Of a stretch of 5,535 nt of DNA, positions 1 through 5,402 are shown one piece after another. The position numbers and the translations under genes are program-made. The notes below the pieces were generated by a model, which was not told the origin of the DNA, did no database searches, and was given only the letters and a program-made list of their open reading frames with translations. The DNA is from Acholeplasmataceae bacterium. GTDB lineage: Bacteria; Bacillota_I; Bacilli_A; Acholeplasmatales; Acholeplasmataceae. Position 1 is the stretch's first letter, and the number at the start of each line of letters is the position of its first letter. The DNA is taken from contig JAFGTI010000020.1 in assembly GCA_016934175.1 (NCBI GenBank), positions 1-5,535 on the forward strand, read 5' to 3'.

Positions 1-67
1 GATTAATGACAATTTTAGAACTGAAAAACCAAAGCATGGAAAATCATTCCTAGAATACATTAAATAA
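1..67 (+). CDS. C-terminal end of an unrecognised plus-strand gene (partial)
   Basis: From base 2 a plus-strand frame reads 21 codons, ending FLEYIK before a TAA stop at 65-67; the gene would begin outside the window. The tail is hydrophilic and rich in Lys (RTEKPKHGK), like an ordinary soluble C-terminus. Support is positional: the frame stops just before the hairpin at 72-101, and the next gene lies on the opposite strand, so this would be a normal convergent gene end. The piece is too short to assign to a family, and a chance open stretch of this length is possible. Confidence 0.4.
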   Translation, partial: INDNFRTEKPKHGKSFLEYIK

Positions 68-101
68 AAAGATGAGGGTTACCCAGTTGGGTTACCCTCA
101 T
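62..101 (-). terminator. Intrinsic terminator of the asparaginase/membrane-protein operon
   Basis: Bases 72-84 (ATGAGGGTTACCC) pair with 89-101 (GGGTTACCCTCAT) around a 4-nt loop, giving 12 of 13 base pairs with one T-T mismatch. On the minus strand the stem is followed directly by CTTTTTATTTA, the expected U tract. The stop codon of the membrane-protein gene (79-81) and its last codons lie inside the hairpin. On the plus strand the sequence after the stem (TAAATTTACG) is a poor U tract but there is an A-rich stretch before it, so weak bidirectional use for the convergent plus-strand gene is possible. Confidence 0.85.
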
Positions 102-774
102 TAAATTTACGCTCTATGTAGCGCTTGGTAGGTTGTGTAATCAACAACGTAGCAACAATAACAAAAACTATAGTAATAAAGAAAAATTGGGCCATTTTAA
201 ACCAACTAAAATCATAATAATAGGGATCGAAAAATGGATAAATAAACCTAGATCCTTGAAAATCTCCTTGAACAAGTTCGAGTGTATCCCCGATTCGTGG
301 TTCAATTACGGTATAAACCGAACCGATATAAATGATTGGATAAATAAATAAAGTTTCTAAATACTTAACATTAAATGATCGATCGTAAATAACAAAATAA
401 TAGAATAAATAGCTTAAAGGAGTGGCGGTATGTAATAAATATTGAACAATGGTTAGTTCCATGTACGGTCCTAAAAAGAGATGAAAAATAGCACCTGTCA
501 TTAAGATATTCAGTAATGCGATATGCGTAAATATTTCAAATAATCTTGTATTTTTAAATCTTGTAAAATGAAGAATTAAAAGTGCTAAAACAAGGATATT
601 ACTTTGTGTAGTAAAATAGATATAATTAATGAAAAAATAAGCTTTTGGGTATGGTGAATTAAGTGAACGAAATGCTTGTAAAACTAAACCTACTACAACT
701 AGTAAGATGATGAAACTTATAACAATACATCTTAAGCGATTCCGATTGCTTAAAATACGTCTTAATTTGACCAT
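79..774 (-). CDS. Pr6Pr-like six-helix integral membrane protein
   Basis: A 231-residue polytopic membrane protein of unknown function. It has a basic N-terminus (residues 3-15, six Arg and one Lys) and about six hydrophobic segments near residues 16-35, 52-70, 79-100, 108-130, 138-155 and 192-213, ending in a charged tail. Conserved-looking spots match my memory of the Pr6Pr family: FTTQSNILV (54-62) in helix 2, LLHTATPLSYL (113-123) in helix 4, YPIIY (145-149) in helix 5 and YPFFD (179-183) in the loop before helix 6. No reaction is established for that family. The ATG at 772-774 lies 11 nt after the asparaginase stop and has no good ribosome binding site (only CCTTTAAGATT precedes it), so translation probably depends on coupling to the upstream gene. 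The alternative family name would be the YwaF/TIGR02206 type membrane proteins, which share a similar layout. Confidence 0.8.
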   Translation of the reverse strand: MVKLRRILSNRNRLRCIVISFIILLVVVGLVLQAFRSLNSPYPKAYFFINYIYFTTQSNILVLALLILHFTRFKNTRLFEIFTHIALLNILMTGAIFHLFLGPYMELTIVQYLLHTATPLSYLFYYFVIYDRSFNVKYLETLFIYPIIYIGSVYTVIEPRIGDTLELVQGDFQGSRFIYPFFDPYYYDFSWFKMAQFFFITIVFVIVATLLITQPTKRYIERKFNEGNPTG

Positions 775-785
775 AATCTTAAAGG

Positions 786-1763
786 TTAAAAGTACTTTTT
801 GATCTCATCAACATTTGATGTGAGACCTAAAGCTAGCATCAAACGAACACGCGCTTTTTGGCTATTTAAGTTTTGAGTGAAAATAACACCGAGTTGTTTC
901 AAGTGATGTCCACCACCTTCATAACCATAACTGTCTAAAACTCTACCTTTAGGACAACGGGAAGTAATCAATACTGGGATATTGCGTTTGATAGCATTCT
1001 CAATACCTTGAACCATAGTTGGTGGAACATTGCCACGACCTAATGCTTCAATAACAATTCCTTTAACGCCGTGTTCAACTAGTAAGTTTAGTATTTCTGA
1101 ACTTGCACCAGAATATGCTTTCACAATTTCAACTGATTTTTCAATGGAAGAAGGTTTCATTAAAATGGGAGATTCATGAGTTTCTCGATAGTATAGTACA
1201 TTATCCTGATCGATAATACCAAGTGGACCAAACTCTAAAGACTTAAAAGTATCTAAGGCTAAAGTATGAGTTTTCGTAACTTCAACAACAGAATTAATCT
1301 CATCGTTCATGACAAGTAAAACACCATGATGTGCCGATTCGTTGTGAGCTGCGACTAGTATAGAAGAGACTAAATTACTTAAACCATCAAATCCAAGTTC
1401 AGAATAGTTACGCATAGAACCAGTGAAAACCACTGGTTTTTTTGCATCCAAATAGAGATCCAAAAAGTACGCTGTCTCTTCCAAAGTGTCTGTACCATGT
1501 GTTATGACAATGCCATCAATCGACTCATCAAGAAGATGTATATCAATTTGTTTAGCAAGAGTAAGCATGTCATCAGGGGTAATCGAAGGGGATGGTTTAA
1601 GTGAAAAAGTATAAGATTTGAGGTTAATCCCTTTGAGTTCAGATGAGATGTTAGCAAGCAATTCAGCTTGATTATCATGAATGATTGCCTTGTTAGTTTG
1701 GCCTTGTTTAGCCATGGAAATCGTACCACCTGTAAATACAATCAATATAGTTTTATCCTTCAT
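786..1763 (-). CDS. ansA: L-asparaginase, cytosolic type I-like
   Basis: Hydrolyses L-asparagine to aspartate and ammonia. All family landmarks are visible in the 325-residue product: the first active-site block TGGTIS (residues 11-16, nucleophile Thr11), the substrate-binding Ser in PSPS (57-60), the second block HGTDTLEET (89-97, Thr91 and Asp92 as the second catalytic Thr and its Asp), FTGSMR (113-118), VTKTHT (162-167, catalytic Lys164), GRGNVP (242-247) and the C-terminal KARVRLMLAL (303-312). Length is normal for the family. No signal peptide precedes TGGTIS, so it should act in the cytoplasm. The ATG at 1761-1763 is preceded by GGTGA (1768-1772) at 4 nt. It leads a two-gene transcript with the membrane protein. 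The symbol follows Bacillus usage for the cytosolic enzyme; glutaminase side activity or a tRNA-amidation-related paralogue is much less likely because the protein is a stand-alone single-domain asparaginase. Confidence 0.95.
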   Translation of the reverse strand: MKDKTILIVFTGGTISMAKQGQTNKAIIHDNQAELLANISSELKGINLKSYTFSLKPSPSITPDDMLTLAKQIDIHLLDESIDGIVITHGTDTLEETAYFLDLYLDAKKPVVFTGSMRNYSELGFDGLSNLVSSILVAAHNESAHHGVLLVMNDEINSVVEVTKTHTLALDTFKSLEFGPLGIIDQDNVLYYRETHESPILMKPSSIEKSVEIVKAYSGASSEILNLLVEHGVKGIVIEALGRGNVPPTMVQGIENAIKRNIPVLITSRCPKGRVLDSYGYEGGGHHLKQLGVIFTQNLNSQKARVRLMLALGLTSNVDEIKKYF

Positions 1764-1767
1764 ATTA

Positions 1768-1772
1768 TCACC
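1768..1772 (-). promoter_or_regulatory. Ribosome binding site of the asparaginase gene
   Basis: GGTGA on the minus strand, 4 nt before the ATG at 1761-1763. It fixes the start codon, and the reading frame offers no upstream ATG with a comparable site. Confidence 0.7.
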
Positions 1773-1783
1773 AATTTAATTGT

Positions 1784-1814
1784 ATCATATCTATCTCTAT
1801 AATAGAATGAGCAA
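1784..1814 (-). promoter_or_regulatory. Putative sigma-A-type promoter of the asparaginase operon
   Basis: On the minus strand TTGCTC (1809-1814) and TATGAT (1784-1789) resemble -35 and -10 hexamers, and transcription would begin a few bases before the GGTGA ribosome binding site. The spacer is 19 nt, longer than the usual 17, and the region is AT-rich enough to give such matches by chance (TATTAT/TATAGA nearby is an alternative -10). No operator-like dyad overlaps it. Confidence 0.35.
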
Positions 1815-1857
1815 GTGATAAATATAAATCATCAGAATTCGATAGTTACTGGTCTAT

Positions 1858-1875
1858 GAAGCCGACGGAAGCCGA
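1858..1875 (+). repeat. Two tandem copies of GAAGCCGA, period 10
   Basis: GAAGCCGA occurs at 1858-1865 and again at 1868-1875, separated by CG. It is a small GC-rich direct repeat within an AT-rich gap; two copies are too few to suggest a function. Confidence 0.5.
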
Positions 1876-1901
1876 AGTTTGAATTAGCAACACAAACCAA
1901 C

Positions 1902-1910
1902 TTATCCACA
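1902..1910 (+). promoter_or_regulatory. Candidate DnaA box
   Basis: TTATCCACA is an exact match to the high-affinity DnaA-binding 9-mer (TTATNCACA). It lies 46 nt from an AT-only palindrome (1957-1992). Only one perfect copy is seen in the gap, and neither dnaA nor dnaN is present in the window, so this is not evidence of a full origin. A lone box may act as a regulatory or titration site, or may be a chance match. Confidence 0.3.
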
Positions 1911-1956
1911 CAAATAATATTGTTCGCACAGCAAAGACAACAACGCATGGTTTACA

Positions 1957-1992
1957 TAATATATATTATACGTAGATATATAATATATTTTA
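1957..1992. repeat. AT-only imperfect palindrome
   Basis: Bases 1957-1970 pair with 1979-1992 in 13 of 14 positions around an 8-nt spacer (CGTAGATA); every pair is A-T. Such a sequence could extrude as a weak cruciform or melt easily. It has no following T run of the intrinsic-terminator type, and an A-T stem is too weak for a terminator. Its function is unknown. Confidence 0.5.
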
Positions 1993-2660
1993 GAGGGCTA
2001 AATCTAAATTAAACCGGGTATGTTAATCTCTAAATACGAGTTTGCTTAAGGATATATTGGCTTCTTTTAACTATAATATATGTCACTTCTTCTATTTGAG
2101 TATGTTAATGAATATAAAGAGTGCCATAACGTCGTTTGAGAAATGTGAAGCTTCATCTTTCTATTACTATGGGCTTCGCATGCTAATATCACGTATAAGC
2201 TTGTGGGATTTATTAAACACTTGATAGATAAATTTATAAGAATCATGAGCTTCTCTTCTTCTCTCGAGTTGAATGGGTACAATAAAAAAATTGAAAAATA
2301 TAGGATTTAAAAATACGCAGATTATTCGATAAATATATGATGTGAATTTTTTTAGCTTGGACATCTTTCGCATTTTTAAAACTATATATTTGAAGTTTTC
2401 ATAAGATCTAAAATTAGACCCAATGTTATATTTTAATTAACTCTATTTTTTTCTACACGTTTTTACATTTCGGTGTATTGATATCTTTATAGAAAACGAG
2501 TGATGTCTGAGAACATTTGTTGGAAACTATTTTTTAACTTTTCAATATCTTGAGTTAAATTTCTGATTCTTTTATAAGTGTATATTTTCATTGTTTTTAT
2601 TTATTCAATTCAAAACTATAACTTCAATCAAGTATTTTTATTTTATACATTTATTCTCCT

Positions 2661-2701
2661 CATGCGTACGCGCGCGTGCGCTTTTCTTATATATGTGCAT
2701 G
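2661..2701. repeat. Alternating purine-pyrimidine tracts (potential Z-DNA)
   Basis: Bases 2661-2681 alternate pyrimidine and purine without a break for 21 nt, and 16 of the 21 are G or C. The core ACGCGCGCGT (2668-2677) is a perfect 10-bp palindrome, extending to 2664-2681 with one T-G opposition in each arm. A second unbroken alternating tract of 14 nt follows at 2688-2701 (TATATATGTGCATG). Alternating CG/TG runs are the classical sequence for left-handed DNA under negative supercoiling. Whether this happens here is not shown. Confidence 0.6.
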
Positions 2702-2744
2702 ATTATTTTTCTACTATTGATTAGAGCCATTCATACAAATTCCA

Positions 2745-2795
2745 CATATCTTACAAAAATAAAAAAAGAGCCTTTTACTTCAAGATCTCTTTTTT
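2745..2795 (-). terminator. Intrinsic terminator of the hydrolase operon
   Basis: On the minus strand, AAAAAAGAG (2787-2795) pairs with CTCTTTTTT (2762-2770), and an inner CTT/AAG helix (2782-2784 with 2772-2774) closes across a small asymmetric internal loop to a 7-nt loop. The 3' arm runs on into TTTATTTTTG, giving a long U tract. It begins about 45 nt after the stop of the last hydrolase gene (2841). The stem is GC-poor, but the A-stem-U arrangement also gives the plus strand T runs, so it could stop transcription from either side. Confidence 0.7.
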
Positions 2796-2840
2796 CCTTT
2801 TTATTAATTCTTTTTTTAACTTTTTTAATGTTTACATATG

Positions 2841-3656
2841 CTAAACTTTAATTTTGTTTTTCTTTATAAACCCAATGAGTAATGTTAATAATTCTTTTGG
2901 TTTTTCAAATATCACAACATGCCCTGCGTCCGGAATCACAATGTATTCACTGTTCATAATATGGTCGGCTATGATTTTAGAAAACTTGGGTGGCTTCAAC
3001 GTATCCAACTCACCACAAACAATAAGCGATGGTGCTTTGATACATTTAAGTTCTTCAGTCATGGTGACATCATTCATGAATGTCTCATAAAGTGTAATTT
3101 GACCCTCAAAATATGATTTATCCATATGTTTGGTTGCATATGCTCTCTTTTCTAGAAATGCCTTATTCTTTTGAATATAGGCGTTACTATAGATACCTCC
3201 TGCCATACCCCAGAAAAACTGATATCCATCATTATTTTTGCATAATTCAGTCCAATGATTAATCTCATTTTTTAGTGTTTGATCGAGTTCTGATACTGAA
3301 TCAATTACTGAAATTGATTTTACATATTCAGGAAACAAAATACCAATTTTTAGTCCAACTTCTCCACCATAACTTGTACCAATAAAATGTGCTTTTTTAA
3401 CGCCAAGTTTTTTGAGTATTTCAATGGTGTCTTCAGCATGTTCTTTAAAGGTATATGGACCTTGGGGTTTGTCTGATTTTAATTGACCCTTGAAGTCATG
3501 AAGAATGACTCGATAACCATTTTTAACAAACCAATCAGATAACTCATACCAACTTGAAGTGGTCGTCATAACACCATTCAAAAAGACAATAGCCTCATTA
3601 TTTTTCAATCCTAAATCTTCGACAAATAAGTTATGACCATTTATGTTTAATATCAT
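2841..3656 (-). CDS. Alpha/beta-hydrolase 3 (Asn-Gly oxyanion-loop type)
   Basis: A 271-residue single-domain alpha/beta-hydrolase fold protein, cytosolic (no signal peptide), of unknown substrate. Catalytic triad by motif: nucleophile Ser95 in GTSYGG (93-98), Asp218 in GELDTLKP (215-222) and His246 in DAGH (243-246). The loop after strand 3, usually HG, reads FLNGVM (25-30). HDFKGQLKSD (53-62) matches the usual D-x-x-G-x-G-x-S region with Gln in place of the second Gly. It shares SYGGEV, the NG-x-M motif with a Trp six to seven residues on, and EKP...GFI near the C-terminus with the hydrolase at 4580-5401, so the two are probably paralogues. Start: ATG at 3654-3656, with GGAG (3665-3668) 8 nt upstream. 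It is the last gene of the operon, 22 nt after the previous stop. It could be an esterase, lactonase or thioesterase. Confidence 0.9.
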   Translation of the reverse strand: MILNINGHNLFVEDLGLKNNEAIVFLNGVMTTTSSWYELSDWFVKNGYRVILHDFKGQLKSDKPQGPYTFKEHAEDTIEILKKLGVKKAHFIGTSYGGEVGLKIGILFPEYVKSISVIDSVSELDQTLKNEINHWTELCKNNDGYQFFWGMAGGIYSNAYIQKNKAFLEKRAYATKHMDKSYFEGQITLYETFMNDVTMTEELKCIKAPSLIVCGELDTLKPPKFSKIIADHIMNSEYIVIPDAGHVVIFEKPKELLTLLIGFIKKNKIKV

Positions 3657-3664
3657 TTGTTTTT

Positions 3665-3668
3665 CTCC
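3665..3668 (-). promoter_or_regulatory. Ribosome binding site of alpha/beta-hydrolase 3
   Basis: GGAG within GTGGAGAAA on the minus strand, 8 nt before the ATG at 3654-3656, in the 22-nt gap after the previous gene. It supports independent translation initiation of the last gene of the operon. Confidence 0.7.
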
Positions 3669-3678
3669 ACGAAAAAAC

Positions 3679-4566
3679 TTATTCTTTAATGAACTCTAAG
3701 ATATCTTTTGTGAGTTGATCAGGCACATCTGTGAGTGGTGAATGACCACAATTTTCATAGACAACAAGTTTGGATTGTTCTTGTAGTGCTTTCACATTTT
3801 CTAAGACCATATATTCGGGAACTGTAATATCTTTTTTACCCCAAGTATGAAGGATAGGACATTTGATTTGATGAATATTATTTGTTCCGCCATTATAGAA
3901 ATTATGTTGATTTGACATATTAAAGTTGGCGAGTGCCCAATCTGCATCGATTAGATTCTTTTGTTTTAATGATTCATTCATCCATAATTTCATTTCATCT
4001 GCAGATGGTTTATTTACTGTATAGACAGTTAATCCAAACACATAACTCATCGTATTAAAATCTTGATTTTTTTGTGCCATTAAAAGCGGAACTACTTGAA
4101 TTGGATCTGTACCAAGTTCTTCAGGTGAACTATAGATTTCACCAACCTTCATTTGGCCCTTTTCATCCTTTTTAAAAACTGGATACCCTTTATGTGAAGC
4201 TGAATTAATGAGAATCAATTTTTTAACCATTTGAGGATATGCAGCAGCAAACTCTAGTGCAACACCTCCACCAAGTGACCAACCTGCAATATTTGCTTTT
4301 TTAAGACCTTTTACATCCATAAAGGATTTGATATCATCTGCCAAGTCTTTTAATGATTTAATGCGGTTATGATAGCTAGAATCGCCAAATCCACGCATGT
4401 CAGGTGCTAAGACATGCAAATCTTTTGGTAAGCGTTCAAATAATGGTGAATAATGTAATGATGATGAAAAATTACCGTGAATTAAAATAAGAGCTTCTTT
4501 ACCTGATCCTAATTCAACATAGGCATATGTTTCACCATTATTCAGTTTGATCGTTTTCTTTTCCAT
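3679..4566 (-). CDS. Alpha/beta-hydrolase 2 (canonical His-Gly type)
   Basis: A 295-residue alpha/beta-hydrolase, cytosolic. It shows the canonical set: oxyanion loop HGNFSSS (30-36), DMRGFGDSS (56-64), nucleophile elbow GWSLGGG (95-101, Ser97), acid Asp246 in GKKDITVP (243-250) and His275 in NCGHSP (272-277). Residues of about 125-230 form the cap region, rich in Lys, Asn and aromatic residues. I set the start at the ATG at 4564-4566 because AGGAG lies 10 nt before it. An earlier in-frame ATG at 4618-4620 would overlap the preceding gene by 41 nt and add a basic, unconserved-looking stretch. It follows the previous stop by 13 nt. The GWS-x-G elbow and cap occur in many esterases, lactonases, C-C hydrolases and Bacillus-type intracellular polyhydroxybutyrate depolymerases; the sequence alone does not choose among them. 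Confidence 0.92.
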   Translation of the reverse strand: MEKKTIKLNNGETYAYVELGSGKEALILIHGNFSSSLHYSPLFERLPKDLHVLAPDMRGFGDSSYHNRIKSLKDLADDIKSFMDVKGLKKANIAGWSLGGGVALEFAAAYPQMVKKLILINSASHKGYPVFKKDEKGQMKVGEIYSSPEELGTDPIQVVPLLMAQKNQDFNTMSYVFGLTVYTVNKPSADEMKLWMNESLKQKNLIDADWALANFNMSNQHNFYNGGTNNIHQIKCPILHTWGKKDITVPEYMVLENVKALQEQSKLVVYENCGHSPLTDVPDQLTKDILEFIKE

Positions 4567-4576
4567 CGTTCGATTT

Positions 4577-4581
4577 CTCCT
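4577..4581 (-). promoter_or_regulatory. Ribosome binding site that decides the start of alpha/beta-hydrolase 2
   Basis: AGGAG on the minus strand overlaps the TAG stop of the preceding gene (4580-4582) and lies 10 nt before the ATG at 4564-4566. The arrangement suggests termination-reinitiation coupling and argues against the upstream ATG at 4618-4620. Confidence 0.8.
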
Positions 4582-5401
4582 ATATCGTGAATGTTGTATC
4601 TTTGGTATTGATAAATCCAAGTACTAACGTCATAAACAACAAAGGTTTTTCATACATGGATGCATGACCAACACCTGGTAATATAACGAGTTCTGAACCT
4701 TTAATGAACTCGTGTAATTGTTTTTGATTTGAAATGGGTGTTAAATAATCTTCATCCGCAGCAATAATTAACGTTGGTGCACTAATTTTGGATAGTCCTT
4801 CACGTGCATCAAAACTCTCTGCAGAATTGGTTAATCTTTCCATTTGATCTAAAAATACTGGATTTGAAAAAATTGGTAATAAAATTTGTTCTCTTTTTTT
4901 CATCCAATCCAATCTTTTCTCATAAAATGATGGAGAATAAATGACGGGAATGGTTGCTTTATAATAAGTTGACCCATCTCTTGTACGTCCTATTTGATTC
5001 CATTGATGGCCAATCTCTTTCAACCATGGTGATGTATAAGGCGTGGTATTAAATAACACGAGACGAGATACTAAATCAGGGTATTTAATCGCAAACGAAA
5101 TGGCGACTTCTCCACCATACGAAATACCGACAATATTAATTTTTTCGAGTTTAAGTTCTATCATAAGTTGATGTATCAGATCGACTTGAATCGATTGGTC
5201 ATAGGATTGACCCTCAAGACGATCAGATTGACCTTGATCAAGAAAATCAAGACGGATAAGCATATTATTTTCAATAAAGCTTTCAACAAATGGTTCCCAA
5301 CTCCGAGTTGACATCATAATCCCATTCAATATTAAAATGGGCTTGCCTGACCCTTTAACATCATAAAAAACCTGATGATTTTGATAAGAAAATGTGCTCA
5401 T
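4580..5401 (-). CDS. Alpha/beta-hydrolase 1 (Asn-Gly oxyanion-loop type)
   Basis: A 273-residue alpha/beta-hydrolase, cytosolic, of unknown substrate. Catalytic residues by motif: Ser94 in GISYGG (92-97), Asp218 in ADEDYLTP (215-222) and His246 in PGVGH (242-246). The usual HG after strand 3 is replaced by NG in LNGIMMSTRSW (25-35), as in the hydrolase at 2841-3656; DFLDQGQSDR (52-61) precedes the cap, and residues of about 125-200 form the lid. I place the start at the ATG at 5399-5401. It lies one base after the CoA-transferase stop and has AGGTGA 5 nt upstream, whereas a GTG at 5408-5410 would overlap that ribosome binding site and the upstream gene. The near-contact with the upstream gene implies co-transcription and coupled translation. 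It could be an acyl-ester hydrolase, a lactonase or a thioesterase acting with the CoA-transferase. Confidence 0.9.
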   Translation of the reverse strand: MSTFSYQNHQVFYDVKGSGKPILILNGIMMSTRSWEPFVESFIENNMLIRLDFLDQGQSDRLEGQSYDQSIQVDLIHQLMIELKLEKINIVGISYGGEVAISFAIKYPDLVSRLVLFNTTPYTSPWLKEIGHQWNQIGRTRDGSTYYKATIPVIYSPSFYEKRLDWMKKREQILLPIFSNPVFLDQMERLTNSAESFDAREGLSKISAPTLIIAADEDYLTPISNQKQLHEFIKGSELVILPGVGHASMYEKPLLFMTLVLGFINTKDTTFTI

Positions 5402-5402
5402 C

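Larger units (their letters stand above)
1815..2761. other. Long intergenic region without a convincing gene
   Basis: About 0.95 kb separates the asparaginase promoter from the terminator of the hydrolase operon. Every reading frame here is short, lacks a ribosome binding site and has low-complexity or T-driven composition. Most of it is strikingly AT-rich: three 60-base rows counted by hand (2281-2340, 2401-2460, 2581-2640) hold 10-13 G+C, clearly below the genes. The exceptions are a more GC-balanced island at about 1840-1950 and the 2661-2681 tract. Listed separately are a DnaA-box-like 9-mer, an AT palindrome and an alternating purine-pyrimidine tract. I find no tRNA, rRNA, riboswitch, insertion sequence or CRISPR signature. 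It could hold a decayed gene, an untranslated RNA or a chromosome-structure element; none is demonstrated. Confidence 0.7.

Noticed and set aside
133..351. Plus-strand 72-codon frame
   Set aside because: It lies antisense within the membrane-protein gene, whose six-helix product is clearly the real coding sequence.
1502..1741. Minus-strand 79-codon frame inside the asparaginase gene
   Set aside because: It is an out-of-frame shadow on the same strand as an asparaginase with complete active-site motifs.
1890..2000. Replication origin of the chromosome or a plasmid
   Set aside because: There is one DnaA-box match only, with no dnaA, dnaN, rep or par gene in the window and no iteron array; kept only as a low-interest finding.
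2146..2155. Perfect 10-bp palindrome TGAAGCTTCA as an operator
   Set aside because: It is a single copy, not near any gene start or promoter, and of a length expected by chance in several kilobases.
2042..2373. Three overlapping 60-71-codon frames on both strands in the intergenic gap
   Set aside because: None has a ribosome binding site, recognisable motif or gene-like composition, and they overlap one another on opposite strands; AT-rich noncoding DNA gives frames of this size.
2591..2851. Plus-strand 86-codon frame resembling a small hydrophobic protein
   Set aside because: It starts with TTG without a ribosome binding site, its hydrophobicity follows from T-rich DNA, it runs through the terminator hairpin and the alternating tract, and it ends inside the hydrolase gene on the other strand.
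2854..3116. Two plus-strand frames (2854-3090 and 2919-3116)
   Set aside because: Both are antisense to the third alpha/beta-hydrolase, which has a full catalytic triad; they have no ribosome binding site or family resemblance.
4567..4620. N-terminal extension of hydrolase 2 from the ATG at 4618-4620
   Set aside because: It would overlap the preceding gene by 41 nt and lacks a good ribosome binding site; the ATG at 4564-4566 has AGGAG at 10 nt and gives a standard hydrolase N-terminus.
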